Source: Eurosta solidaginis
Taxonomy: Eukaryota > Arthropoda > Insecta > Diptera > Tephritidae
Length of the DNA: 64,000 nt
Direction of reading: 5' to 3'
NCBI RefSeq assembly: GCF_040869045.1
Contig: NC_090319.1
Span: 175,372,645 to 175,436,644, forward strand
Shown here piece by piece: positions 45,688-57,421 of the stretch. The position numbers and the translations under genes are program-made. Within the stretch, counting starts at the first letter, position 1; the number at the start of each line of letters is the position of its first letter. The notes beneath the pieces were generated by a model, which was given only the letters and a program-made list of their open reading frames with translations, was not told the origin of the DNA and searched no databases.

Positions 45688-46343
45688 CTAACGTATCGAG
45701 TGAATTTGTGATATCCATTTGCAAGTCAAAGCAAGTGGAAGTTCATTGTGTTTTAAACGCACACTTAGCGCCTTTTGATTATCGGCTAAGTCCCCCTCCA
45801 GTGGTAAGACTTTTCCGACACAACTCAAGGCAAGACAGTCAGTGGATTTTTTTTTTGTTTTGTTACCCCTAAGATCAGAAACCGTCTCTAATGTCTGGAA
45901 GCGATTGGACAGGAATTTGTCCATATCTTCTCATTTCGGAATATCTGTTTTTCCTTCTACGGTCTGTTCCCAAAGAGCCAGTGCAGATTCAGGGAGTTTT
46001 GTGGAGCATAAGTTAGTTATAATTGCATCCCAATTGTGATGTCAATATTATGACATTGTAGCGCAGAAATGCTATTGTTGATCTCACGTTACAATTTTTT
46101 AATTGATGTTCCACACTCCTGCTCGACGGCCGTCAGATTAAATAAAAGTTTTAGTTGTGTTTTGACGAGGATACGTTTATTTTCGTGCCTGTCGCTTAGA
46201 TTTTTCCAGGCGGTTGCAAAACCCTCGTTTGTTAATGAGCACCTGCCCACTATTTCTTTTGCCTCCCCTTGAGTTTTTTGTTTTAGATAATATAATTTCT
46301 CGACATCTTTCAGATCAGGATCTTCTTGGCTGCAAGAAGGCAA
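45688..46343 (-). pseudogene. gag: BEL gag (DUF1759) fragment, opposite to its right neighbour
   Basis: The minus frame 46343-46089 gives VEKLYYLKQKTQGEAKEIVG and AWKNLSDRHENKRILVKTQL, the DUF1759 core of BEL gag. After stops, 45924-45688 continues with MDKFLSNRFQTLETVSDL. Same domain as in B1 and B2 gag but not the same copy. It ends abruptly at a head-to-head junction with a plus-strand BEL integrase. Confidence 0.8.
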
Positions 46344-46344
46344 A

Positions 46345-48160
46345 GCGAAATGGCCATCTCAAGGCGAACAGGAGTACCGCACAAACATCGAAGAAAAACT
46401 GGTACAAGTGCATGCACCAACGAACATCAACAATAGCGAGGATATTCTTGATCGGTTTTCCGATCTATCAAGAGCGTTGCGGGTAATCTCCTACATTATA
46501 AGATTTTCGAATAGAACTCATCCAAAAACTAAAGCGTCCTTTAAAACAGAGTCTCACCAGATCTCGCATGGCGAAATCAAAGTTACGACTAGCCGTCTCA
46601 TAAGGATATCCCAAACCAGCAACTATGCCGAGGAAATGAACGCTCTGAGAACTAGGAAACCCATCGCGGCCAAAAGCGGGATCCTCTCTCTAGACCCCTT
46701 TATCGACGAAAATAATGTCCTTCGGGTGGGGGGTCGTCTCAACGCATCCAGGGACGTTCCCGTCGACGAGCGTCACCCGATAATCCTCCCTTACGCCTGC
46801 CGACTCACACGTCTCCTAGTCCAAGTTGTCCACTCCATTTCCATACATGGCGGAAACCAACTAATGCTGCGGCTCCTACGCACGCAGTATTGGATACCTC
46901 GGGTCAAAAACATGATCCGATGCATCATCCACAACTGCAAGGCCTGTACGCTATTCCGCAAACGTTCCCCGACGCAACTCATGGGAATTCTCCCTGCGGA
47001 ATGTACTACCTTCTATCGGGCATTTACCAACACCGGGGTGGATTTTGCCGGACCGTTTGACATCAAGTCTTACAGCGGACGAGGATGCCGCATGTCTAAG
47101 GGTTACGTTTGCCTATTCGTCTGCTTTGCAACTAATGCGATCCACTTAGAGGCCACTAGCGACCTCAGCACCGCCGCGTTTCTCGCAGAATTTAGCCGGT
47201 TTGTCGCCAGACGAGGATGCCCGAAAAACCTCTATTCCGACAACGGGACGAACTTTGTCGGTGCGTCGAAGGCTCTCCGCTCAGAGTTCAAGGCATTCCT
47301 CGTTGATGCGCGCGATCAAACCCTCTCTAAATACGCCCACCAAACCCTGGCATGGCATTTCATACCAGCAGCTGCTCCTCATATGGGCGGGCTGTGGGAA
47401 GCGGGAGTCAAGAGTTTCAAAACTCATTTCAAAAAGATCGCATCGGATCATAAATTTACTCTCGAGGAGTTTAGCACCCTTCTGTGTAGGATTGAATCCT
47501 GTCTCAACTCCCTACCCCTAAGTCCATCGTCAAATGACCCGTCCAACCTGGAGCCACTTACCCCCGGACACTTCCTAGTCGGGGCCACCTACTAGCGCCA
47601 CCCGAGATCGACGTCAGCGAGAATCGCGCTTCACTCGTCAATCGATGGGAGAAACTTAAGGCGCTGCATCAAACCTTCTGCAAACGGTGGAAGACTGAAT
47701 ATCTCACCGAACTGCAGAAGCGCGTTAAGTGGAAGCATCCACAATCAAACCTCAAACAGGGGGACCTAGTCGTCATTAAGGAGGATAATCTGCCCCCCAA
47801 CAAATGGAGATTGGGTCGGATAGCCAACCTGCACTATGGCCCCGACAACCGAGTTCAAGTCGTCGAACTGGATACGGCAAGGGGACAAACCACCAGACCA
47901 ATCACGAAATTGGTCCTACTACCACCCTCCACTGAGGGTGAGGGAGACTCGTTACTCCCAACCGTTATAACAAACCCCGTAACCCAGCTCTCGTTCACCC
48001 CGAACGAGGCCAACAAACCCCATAACCCAGCTCTCGATCAACCCGAACGAGGCCAACACAATCCTAACTCAGATCCACTATCGGCCACAGAATACAAATT
48101 TCATTTTGAAGTCATCTGACTCAGTCACATAAAGCACAGAATACTGAAGGGAGCGATTAT
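46345..48160 (+). pseudogene. pol: BEL integrase fragment, plus strand
   Basis: Frame 46408-47595: DRFSDLSRALRVISYIIRF, PFIDENNVLRVGGRLNAS, zinc-binding part (SIHGGNQLMLRLLRTQYW, CKACTLFRKR), core with NTGVDFAGPFD, YSDNGTNFVGASKA and PHMGGLWEAGVKSFK (D, D, E all present). One frame change at about 47595 leads into the C-terminal domain (NRWEKLKALHQTFCKRW, NLPPNKWRLGRI) and the end at 48119. A purine tract GAAGGGAGCGA (48145-48155) and TGTTGAATATTC at 48161 mark the start of its 3' LTR. Codon use here is more GC-rich than in B1-B3, so it belongs to a different BEL family. Confidence 0.88.
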
Positions 48161-49250
48161 TGTTGAATATTCATTTATGATTCATATTCCGAAGTGCCTT
48201 TATGTGTGAGAATATCTCCATATCTTCATAATACAAAATTATACAAGCACAAGCACATATGTTCTCGGCAATTAAAAAAATTTTACGAGTATAAAAATGC
48301 ATCATTCCGTCAACGAACATAGACAAAAATGATTCGAGTAGACATTTTGATCACCTAAAGTAGACACATTTGAGCCGTCTATGAGTCCAAGAGGTGACGG
48401 AAAGACTATTCAGTCTGATCATCCATGATGAGTATAGGTTACTATTATGAAATATACACATTTACTCATCAAAGAACGTCAAAAGAGATTCTAAAAAGTG
48501 ATCGAAATGGCTTTCAGTTCTGATCATCAAAGATATTCATATTGTGACTAGTTCTCCTGTTCAAATGGAAGAAAGTTCAATTGTGGGGAAATCCAAATTT
48601 AGGCACCTCAAGGCAGAGTGGAAACTAACTAAAACGAAGTTTGTCTTCAATCAACAATAAGGGCTTGCGAGGGCCCTGCGATATTGTATCTGGCACGATC
48701 ATTCTCGTCGATACTCCGACCGCCCCCCCCCCCCCTCCTCCTCCCAATACTAATGGGCGATCAAATTCTCCTGAAGAATGTCAAAGAACCATTCGAGTTA
48801 TTATCGTTTTATTAACACTATAAGCCCATACAGTCGCGACTGACCCTATCAGTTACTGCATTCTTTGTACGACCAACTTAACAACTATATATATATATAT
48901 ATTAGAAACATAATTGGGACGTTTGAACTCGACTTACCAGTAATTGAACGTATATCCTTCACACACACCAACGGCTCACTTCTCATTAGGTGGGACGCGT
49001 GCTCGCTTGGTATGGGCCTCCATCTCAAAGTTTTTTTGCAGTATCAGTGATAAGTGATTTGGTCAAACAAAGATCAGTAACATATGTAGCGTCTGGCACT
49101 GTAATTGAAACTTCTGCTAGGTTTTTAGCTGATAGGACTTTCCGAAAACCGCCGGGTGGATTGGTAAATACGTTGCTTTGTTCATCTGATAAGACCATTG
49201 AATGCAAACGTATGGGAAACGACCTCACATTATTATCTTCCGATTCACTA
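48161..49250 (+). other. Putative BEL 3' LTR, C-run, and unassigned sequence
   Basis: Starts TGTTGAATATTCATTTATG directly after the pol end. An end cannot be fixed. A C-run at 48721-48736 and an (AT)n run at 48885-48901 lie within. A 92-residue frame at 48990-49268 shows no motif I recognise and may be chance or the tail of a lost gene. Confidence 0.4.
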
Positions 49251-49930
49251 AGCGATGTCAGATGTTGATATATATAATAAAGAAGATATTAAAATAGCAC
49301 ACAAGCCTATGAGCACTTTAAAAAGTATGTTTAACCAAACGAAATCGAAAATACCGCAAATGGAAAAAAGCAACATAATTTATCAAATCCCGTGTAACGG
49401 AAACGACAAAGAATTATGCAACAAAGTATATGTCGGAACAACTAAATCTAAATTAAAGACTCGATTAGCACAACATAAATCAGATTTTAAATATTGTAAT
49501 GATTTAAATATAAATAACCAAAAAACCGCACTTATGACCCATTGTGCAACGAGAAAGCACTGCCCGAATTTCGAAAAAACAATAGTACTTCAACAAGAAC
49601 AACAATATGGAAAGAGATTCACACTGGAAATGCTACATATACTAAACACACCAACTAACACAAGAATTAACTACAAAACAGACGTAGCAAACACCGCGCT
49701 CTCCTATGGGCATCTGATAAAAAAACCAAAATAGTTAACAACTCCACGTACAAAGGGAAAGACGTGTCAAAAATGTATGTTTTCAATGTTTAAGAAGTTT
49801 TGTTATTAATTGTTAATTGTTGTTTGATGTAAATTATATGTTATTTTATGTTCTGTTTGTTTATAGTTCACCCTGAGGACGGTTATCGTGCATAACCGAA
49901 ATATATTGGTAAAAAATTTAAAACATCTGT
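49251..49930 (+). pseudogene. Penelope-like element 3' part: GIY-YIG endonuclease
   Basis: The frame 49255-49734 opens with DIKIAHKPMSTLKSMFNQTK, the linker before the endonuclease, then IIYQIPC, VYVGTTKSKLKTRLAQHKSD (GIY-YIG motifs with the conserved Arg) and HCPNFEKTIVL (with a conserved Glu). This is the C-terminal domain of a Penelope-like retroelement ORF. The RT part is absent (5' truncation, usual for the class). The frame ends at 49734, and about 200 bp of 3' sequence with a hammerhead-like motif follows. Confidence 0.85.
49866..49912 (+). ncRNA. Hammerhead-ribozyme-like motif in Penelope 3' end
   Basis: CTGAGGA (49873-49879) fits the CUGANGA core; GGTTAT/ATAACC (49881-49886 and 49892-49897) forms helix II with a 5-nt loop; GAAA follows at 49898-49901. 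ATATATT then gives a minimal helix III and a possible AUU cleavage triplet, and GGTAAA can pair with the TTCACC (49867-49872) before the core as a weak helix I. One extra C (49880) sits between core and helix II. Minimal type I hammerheads are known from Penelope-like elements; activity here is unproven. Confidence 0.45.
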
Positions 49931-50250
49931 GTTTTATTTTTCAAAACATCAGACCTCAAGCCAGAAAATAAAATTTATGAAATAGAAAGGTCGCCAAACT
50001 AATATTTATTTAAAATTATATTAAATATAACAGTGGTTAATAAGATTATTCGTTCCACACAACCCTTTATCCCGAGTACGCCAACCACAATCTCAGCCAC
50101 TTAAGCTCCTAGTACCGGCTCATAAGCCACCCAACCTAAGGGCATCTACGAATGTTCTACCAACAATTTGATATTCCAGAATGACTGGATTGTCCCATAA
50201 ACGCTCCAAGACGGAGATACGCGGCAACACATTCAGCGCCCCTGCCGGCT
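49931..50250. other. Short non-coding stretch
   Basis: AT-rich after the Penelope end, becoming GC-richer from about 50070 where BEL-like sequence probably begins. No motif recognised. Confidence 0.4.
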
Positions 50251-51339
50251 ATGTCAAAAGTCGCACAGCATAAGGCTCTGCCTGATTTACCGGGGCATGA
50301 CGAACATGGATCGACTAAAGACGATCATAGATTTGAGATATTGCACAAATTGCTTATTGCCATTCCACCGACGAAAGACATGTCCCAGCGAAGATCGCTG
50401 TCGTCGATGCAGCACCACACGTCAACACACCTCGACGACGTTCCACCACCGTCCCACGAGAGTGATGGCGAACAGAGCTCCGACGGAGCCCTATCAATCC
50501 ACGTCACGGAACAAACCCTGTGGTGGGAAGCGGACGTCGCCGAGGAAGAGATCGAACGACGGGAAGATCCTACTGCAGTACTAGCAACGACACCACCAGG
50601 CGGTTCAGGACCGCAACGTTTCCGACCGCTACTACGACATGAAAAGCCTTCAAACGTACAACGCGTGGATGGCGGGGAGACACGTCCTTTCCACCCATCG
50701 CACCGCTCTACCAGGGGGCGCCGTGGAGACGCGGAACCGCGTCCGTCCCGCTCGTCACGACGCTCAATTGGTAGGGCGGCCCCGTATAACGCTCGTGCCC
50801 AAGTAACCTCGCTCGCGCCCCAACCAACAACGCCAGCCGGCTTCAGAACGGGACGCCTCCGGGAGATGCCTCTAGCAACGACTATCATACGCGCATTTGT
50901 AGCCATAGCTCCAACGGCGGTCGTTCGGATAGCAGTAGGAGGGAAGCTCCACGTAGTACGCGCCCTTATCGATCCGTGCGCTCCGAACTCCATCATCGAT
51001 GCAAACCTCGCAAAGGACCTCGGGTTAGAGCGTACCGGCACGTCCTATCACGTGAAGTGCACGCTTGTTCTGCGAGGGAAATACGGGATAACGGGAGCAG
51101 TGACGACCCAGGCCACAGTGGTGTCACGATATTCACGGCTTAGTTCGACAGCAACTCTGAATCCATCGGTAGCCACGCCATTCCAATTTATGAAGCTGGC
51201 GGATCCAGCTTTCCACCGGTCTACACCTGTCCGGCTCACACTAGGTGCCGATGTCTACGCCAGCCTAATGGTTAGCGGCACACCACCGTCGAACGTAGGC
51301 GGTGAAATGTTGCTGTTGAATGTTCCATACAATGCATAA
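50251..51339 (+). pseudogene. gag-pro: BEL gag knuckle and protease fragment, plus strand
   Basis: In one frame (50297-50584) RYCTNCLLPFHRRKTC and CRRCSTTRQHTST form a BEL-type Cys-His knuckle. In another (50251-51339) the second half, from about 50870, is the protease: VVRALIDPCAPNSIIDANLA, where the usual D-S-G or D-Q-G active site reads D-P-C, and VRLTLGADVYASLM. A frameshift therefore lies between about 50500 and 50870. It is GC-rich like the integrase fragment at 46345 and may derive from the same family. It ends just before the B3 pol sequence resumes. Confidence 0.75.
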
Positions 51340-51384
51340 CAATGCGCGATGTAATTCATCGGGGGTCAGTGACTCGTTGGCAAT

Positions 51385-53412
51385 TTATGTTTGGGTTTTC
51401 CTCAATTTTGTGCAAATCCGAAGCATTCTGGCAACAATCCGAATTTCTCGAGTGTGAGAACTTTGCCTGACGAGAGTTTCAATTATGTAGTTGCTGGATA
51501 TAGTTACCTTGAATGCCGATTTTCGAACTTCAGCATTAACAACCTCCATATCGATATCTTTGCTTGTTTCACACGGCCATTTTCTTACGTCTTCATATAA
51601 AAATGCAGGACCAGAGAACCAAATCGAATTTACGAAGTCAGATGGTGTACTTCCTCTAGACACAATGTCCGCTGGATTACTTTTCGTTGGTAATGTTGGT
51701 ACATGTCTCCAATAAGCATCCGCAGTCAAACCCTGCATTTCCGAAACTCTGTTACCAACAAATGCCGAAAGTGTAGCCGAATGCAATTTGAGCCGGTGAA
51801 GTACAATTTTCGAATATGTCCAAAGAAATGTATCAACATTATAATCAGAGAATATTGGTTTAATGTTTGTATAGAGTCGAGCAAGTGCACCACAAAGCTC
51901 CAGCTTCGGTAGTGACTGTCGTTTAGTTGGGGCCACTCTTGCCTTGGCCGTGAGGAGGGGAACGCGAATATTGCCAGTTTTATCTACGATGCGGGTGTAA
52001 ATTCCGCAGCCATACGCGCGAATGTATGAATCACAAAATCCGTGTATTTGCAAAGACTGCATATTAGTAGACAAACAGTACCTGGGAACCTTTACTGAGG
52101 AAAGATCCGGGATATTGTTGATGAATGCTTGCCAATCTGATTGAATGTTTTGTGGAACCGACTCATCCCATTCGAGTTTCAGTAGCCACAACTCCTGAAG
52201 TAGAATTTTTGTGGTAACGATTACTGGTGCTACGAGTCCAAGTGGGTCGAACAGTGACGATGCAATAGAAATAATTGTCCTTTTTGTAACACGATCCTTT
52301 CTTGGCTGCTTTGGAAGAAACGAAAAAATTAAATTATCTTGAAATTGATCCCATTTGAGACTAAGAATACTAGTGAGAGAGGTATCGAGATTTAAGTCCT
52401 TCTCGGTAGTTTCATATCTGAAATGCTGGTGATTGGAATTCATTTTGCCAGATCAAATCCACCTAAATTTAAAAGTTCAGTTACCTCATCCTGTATCCTC
52501 GACAGTTCGGCAATGGAGTCAGCACCACAAAGCAAGTCGTCAACGTAAAATGATGATTTGAAGATATTTGAACCAATGACGAAGTTTGACTGATATTGAT
52601 CAGCGAGAAAATTGAGACCGCGTATAGCGAGATAAGGTGCGGATGCCATTCCGTAAGTTACTGTGTTGAGCTGGTAGGTTTTGATATCTTGATTTGGCGA
52701 ACTCCTCCATAAAATTTATTGGAACTTGCAATGTTCCTGACTGACCAAAACCTATCTATACATTTTGACAATATCTGCTATAAGCGCAAAACGAAAATGA
52801 AAACGAAGTAAAAGAATTACGAACTCGCTTTGAATAGTAGGTCCAACCATTTGTAGGTCATTTATCGATTTCTGCGTAGAAGTTCGACAGGTTGCATCGA
52901 ACACAACGCTCAATTTCGTTGGTGTACTGTTCGGCTTCAAAACGCAGTGATGCAGGATGTAATAGTGAGGTTCGTTGAGATTCGGGTAAGGGACTACTTC
53001 CATGTAGCCTAGACTTTGCGACGTATTGTGACTTGAGGTTAAGTGAGCGTTCCAACCGACGTTCTAGCGAATTAAATCTTCGAAAAGGTGTTGTGTATGA
53101 TTCACCTATATACGCAGACTCGTCCATAAATGCGACGTATTGTGACTTGAGGTTAGGTGAGCGTTCCAACCGACGTTCTAGCGAATTAAATCTGCGCAAA
53201 GGTATTGTGTATGATTCACCTATATACGCAGGATCGTCCTTGAATGGAATTTTTACTATAATCCGACCGCTACTGTTTCGAGTGACAGTGTCGTTATACA
53301 ATTTTTCACAAGTATGCTGCTCTCGAGTCCACACGCCAACCTTGGTTGAAACGTCTTCAATTTGCCACAGTTTTTCCAATTTCGAATCGATTGATTCCTC
53401 GCAAGCTAACAA
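51385..53412 (-). pseudogene. pol: RT and RNase H of BEL B3
   Basis: Frames 53412-52858, 53003-52752, 52649-52440 and 52443-51385. The first has a 38-residue in-frame tandem duplication (53018-53245, ESAYIGESYT...LKSQYVA twice). HHCVLKPNSTPTKLSVVFD and LIADIVKMYR (first catalytic Asp) precede a gap; FYVDDLLCGAD (YVDD at 52536-52547) follows. SSLFDPLGLVAP, GFCDSYIRAYGCG, LPKLELCGALARL and KSNPADIVSRGSTPSDF mark the RNase H-like end. At least three frame breaks. Confidence 0.88.
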
Positions 53413-53636
53413 GCAATTAGTGTTGAACGACTCAGAGCTCGAAAGATAGCGTCCAGAAACGACCCAACCCAGAAAAGTTTTCTGTAAAATAGGAAGATTG
53501 CTACCAAGTTTAATTTGCCATACAGAAAGTAGGCTGAAAAAACTTTATGTTCCTAAAAGCAAATCGATTTTCTTTGTTTTATAAAATTGATTATCAGCAA
53601 GTACGATGTTCGATGGGATATGCCAAGAAGATGTGT

Positions 53637-54107
53637 CTATCGATATGTATAAGCGATATGTGAAGTAATGCAAAATATGAGTGGTAATTCAAACCCTGTC
53701 GCTTGCGACTTAATATAGGTAGAAGTTTTATATTTAATATTAGTAGAGGACTGACCAATACTTTGGATTTCGATCCTTTGTTTGCTGCGTGGTAGCATCA
53801 GCTTTTGCGAAAGCTCATCGGTGATGAAATTTACCTGTGAGCAGGAGTCCAATAAAGCTCGGCCAAGACGATAATTTCCAGAAGCGTCACGAACCAAAAG
53901 CATAGCGGTAGCGAGAATGATGTGATCCGACAATGTATTGTCCATGTGTGTGTGAACGGCGGATGGAAAATTAGTAGTTGAGGATTCTGAAGTGGTCCCA
54001 CGATGCAACAAGCTGTGGTGTTGACGAGAGCAAATTTTACATTTTTGCGTTGAAGCGCAGTTCAACAATTGATGTGCCCTTGATAAGCAATTAATGCAAA
54101 GACCCAT
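53637..54107 (-). pseudogene. gag-pro: Zinc knuckle and protease of BEL B3
   Basis: Begins MGLCINCLSRAHQLLNC and CKICSRQHHSLLH (Cys-His knuckles), then LLDSCSQVNFITDELSQKLM. The protease active site D-S-C replaces D-S/T-G. The frame ends in poorly conserved sequence; about 225 bp separate it from the next RT frame, and about 400 bp of decayed gag lie upstream (54108-54510). Confidence 0.82.
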
Positions 54108-54510
54108 TTTCTTTGCATGTTCGAAGCGTTGTGATACGTTAAGAGCCTTGAAACGATCGCAGCTTTTTATTTTGTGATTGTTGCTGGAGCATACCGAAAA
54201 AGTTATTTTTGATACCGAAAATTAATACCCTTTGTTTGGATTCTTAGGTTTTGATGATTTGCCGGGATTTTGGCGAATAGGTCCAACGACGTGAGCGTTA
54301 TCAACTGATTCGAGATATTGGCAACGTCTGTCTAAAACCCTGGTGCAATCTCCCAACTGGGGAGTGTCTGAAAGTCCAACGATTCCTTCCATTTGCGATT
54401 GGTTTCTTCGTCGGCTTTCTGCAAAACTAAATAAATAAGCAAGGCTTGTGCTATTTGGCTTTCAGTTCCTAGAGACAAAAATGAACCATAAATTGCAGAT
54501 GCTTTGTCGA

Positions 54511-55124
54511 TTAGTTTGGTTTAGAAATAGATGAAAGCTCAAAAAGCGACGATATATTTGCTAAGAATATAAGGGTTGGATTGTCATAACGAGATTTAAG
54601 TCTTTCCAAGACCTTTGGGTAATTTTCATTAGAAACTGGAAACGCATCAACAGTTTCGAATGCGGGACCTTGGAGACAGTTGCGTAAATGATTGAATGTT
54701 TCGATATTAGATAAACTATATTCTCTATCGATAATTTGTTTAAACGAGGTTATGAAATTTTGATACTCAGAATACTTGCCATTAAATGAAGGAAGTTTTT
54801 TGAGTTTGGGTAGTTTCGAACCTGTTTGCATAGCGCAAGTTGAATCAGACCATGTTTCATTGCGATCTTCGGGGAGTTGAGACTGAATTGATAATATTGT
54901 TGTAATATAAAGTTCATCCAAATCAGCACGACCTCCATCCTCTGAATCTAGTTTTTCGATGTCCGTTTGCGTAGACAATACATTCTTAAAATACGATTCC
55001 AAAATACCCACTCGACATTTGTATTCTGCATTAGATAATGGCTTACCATTTGGCCGTAGACTGGTTTCAACAATGTTTTTAATGCGAGAAATGTTTTTTG
55101 TTATGTTGGCTCGTCGGGAGACAT
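54511..55124 (-). pseudogene. gag: gag N-terminal part of BEL B3
   Basis: The ATG at 55124-55122 (MSPDEPT) meets a stop after seven codons; one frame away NISRIKNIVETSLRPNG continues into the open frame 55011-54511 with KLPKLKKLPSFNGKYSEYQN, YSLSNIETFNHLRNCLQG and VLERLKSRYDNPTLIFLANI, the DUF1759 gag core. Stops and frameshifts follow below 54511. Confidence 0.82.
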
Positions 55125-55942
55125 TTTAAATAAATGGTTTAAATTGACGAAAACGGGATAATTATAAATTATATCCAAATATATGTATATATAATAAATA
55201 TGATAGCAGCAGCGCTGTAATGCATAATAAATGTAAACATTTTTGAAGATAAAGATTTTGCATGCGCGAACTTCAGTGGAAAGCAGCGGAGCTTCACAAA
55301 ATTTTAGTAGGTCACTTCCACCACACCTCAAATTTTAACACGATTTTTAACATAATTTAAGCACACAAAATACCAAAATACACCGATTGTAGTTTTGGAT
55401 TGTAAAAATGAGAATTTAGAACACATTATCTGAATAAAAAGTGTACAAATAATTATTAAATAACAAATACAGACAGTGGTATTTAACAAATCCTGATGTG
55501 GTAAGTGGTGAATTTGACCTACTAGAGGGGTTGTGAAGCTTGCTTCACACTATTTTTCGTCCCTGCAATGTCTCTATGTTAATATTGTCTCTGATAAATG
55601 GAACAGGTGCGTAGCGACAAAATGATTATAGGCAGCGCAGTGTGAGCGTAGCAGAATTACACAAAAGGCAGCGACGAAGAATGTTGATGGCAGCAGTGGC
55701 GACGGCAGCGAAATAGCGAAGCAACAGCAGCAATGCAATACCAAACAAGAAAGTGTAAAGCAGCAAGTAGCACCAAATGTAAGCGGGTTCAAAGAAAATT
55801 GTACTGCTACTTGCACTTAAATTGATGACGTCAAATTGTAGCCCTTTGCAATTTGTTGCTAACGACGGGCTGCTGGTATGTGGAGATGTAGTATCCGATG
55901 ATACGATCCTCTCTAGCGACGATGATGATGCGGTAGCCCAAA
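55125..55942 (-). other. B3 leader (untranslated)
   Basis: Between the gag start and the 5' LTR. TTTGGGCTACCGC (minus strand, next to 55943) resembles the BEL primer-site pattern TTTGGTCCTTACGC at 45206. A GCAGC/AGCAAC-rich patch spans 55620-55760. No gene. Confidence 0.55.
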
Positions 55943-56506
55943 TGTGAACACAAAGAGCGAAGCACCAAAAATTAATGATCTTTTTTTCTTTATAAAAACG
56001 CGGTAATTTTATTTCAAATAATCATTTTATACGAATTTATTTTACGCGACAAGTTCACTTAATTACACATGAAATGCCACGTCTTGGTGGTCAACAGTAG
56101 ACTAACTATTTAATAATTTTCATAATTCAGCAGAGGTATAACAATTCAAGTAAGGCATAAAAGTATACACGTTTGTATGCTTGTATATACATAGCCATGC
56201 ACTAGCGAGAGAAGATGCAAAACGGGTGAGAACTCTTGCTATTGTTCTGACGCATGTAAATATGTATGCATACAAGCGTGTGTGTATACATATGATGTTA
56301 AGTGGGAGCATCGAATTGTTTAGTAATACATAAGTACAGATATGTTTTTATGATTGTTCATGCTCTTAAACTAGACATTGGAATGCGACAGTTAGGTACA
56401 TTTTAAAGCAAGTAAATGTTATGAATTATAAGTAAATGAATTTAAATGGGTTATTGATCCACGGTAGCAGTTAGTTAGGCAGGATGTCCCAACCAATGAC
56501 CCAACA
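55943..56506 (-). repeat. 5' LTR of B3 (right end)
   Basis: The outer end is fixed by CCCAACA next to the GACAC duplication. The inner end TGTGAACACAAAG at 55943 is inferred from length and from the primer-site pattern beside it; similarity to the other LTR is weak over the first ~115 bp. Confidence 0.7.
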
Positions 56507-57421
56507 GACACACTCGACTCGCTATCTGGTACAAAATGGTTTTCCACACTGGTCTTAAAAATCGGCTACTGGCAAGTGGAAGTAAAGGAGGAAGACAAAG
56601 AGAAAACAGCATACAGTGTCGGTGCTGGTCTTTGGCAATTTACAGTAATGCCCTTAGGACTATGTAATGCACCAGCTACCTTCGAGAGACTCATGGATCA
56701 GTTATTGAAAGAACTTCATTGGAAAACATGCTTGTTGTACCTGGAGGACATCATCGCATGGGGCAAGAACTTTGATGAACATCTTAAAAACTTTGAGGAA
56801 ATTTTCCAGAGAATAGCTGGCACTGGTCTGAAACTAAGTCCCACAAAGTGTGCGCTGTTTAAAAAGGAAGTAAATTATTTGGGTCACAAGGTAACGACAG
56901 AGGGCATCTGCACTGCGAACGAAAAGATAGAGGCTGTAAAGGATGAATTGAGAAGTTACCTTGGACTTTGCACATATTACCGCCGATATATACCAAACTT
57001 TTCCAGCGTAGCCCATAGCCTCCATGAGCTTACAAGAAAAAATAAAGCTTTTGAATGGAAGAAGGAGCAAGAAGTGGCTTTCCAAACATTGAAGGAGCGT
57101 TTGTGCACTGCCCCAATTTTGGCATATCCGATTCCAGGAGCAACATTTATTCTAGATACAGATGCGAGTGGATATGGTATAGGAGGCGTTTTATCACAAC
57201 TGGTCGATGGACGGGAGAAGGTAGTTGCATATTACAGCCGTTCGATTGGAAAACCAGAGAAAAACTATTGCTTTACACGGAGAGAGCTATTGGCATTGGT
57301 AGAGTGCATTAAACATTTTCACAAGTACCTCTACGTCCAGCAATTCGGCATCACGACAGATCACGCAGCGTTGAAATGGCTCTTGCTGTTCCGTAATCCA
57401 GAAGGACAATTGGCACGGTAG
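56507..57421 (+). pseudogene. pol: RT palm and RNase H of Gypsy A
   Basis: Continues the RT after B3: KIGYWQVEVKEEDKEKTA, GLWQFTVMPLGLCNAPATF, and the active box YLEDI, where the first catalytic Asp of YLDD is Glu (GAG at 56744-56746). Downstream VKDELRSYLGL lacks the residues normally found between VKD and LRSYLGL, a small in-frame deletion. RNase H: FILDTDASGYGIGGVLSQ, CFTRRELLALVECIKHF, TDHAALKWLL. A TAG ends the frame at 57419-57421 at the close of RNase H. Confidence 0.9.

Larger units (their letters stand above)
42370..56506 (-). mobile_element. BEL/Pao element B3, minus strand, itself invaded
   Basis: Inserted in the Gypsy A RT with duplication GACAC at 42365-42369 and 56507-56511. 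LTRs 42370-42897 and 55943-56506 are very similar from about 42470 and 56060 onward to CCAATGACCCAACA, but differ in the outer ~100 bp of the other end. In minus-strand order: gag (55124-54511), knuckle/protease (54107-53637), RT and RNase H (53412-51385), integrase (44815-43660). About 6.6 kb of foreign mosaic lies between RNase H and integrase, and a foldback element lies in the integrase C-terminus. Confidence 0.88.

Noticed and set aside
48990..49268. 92-residue frame as a host gene exon
   Set aside because: No motif recognised, no splice or neighbour support, lies inside retroelement mosaic.
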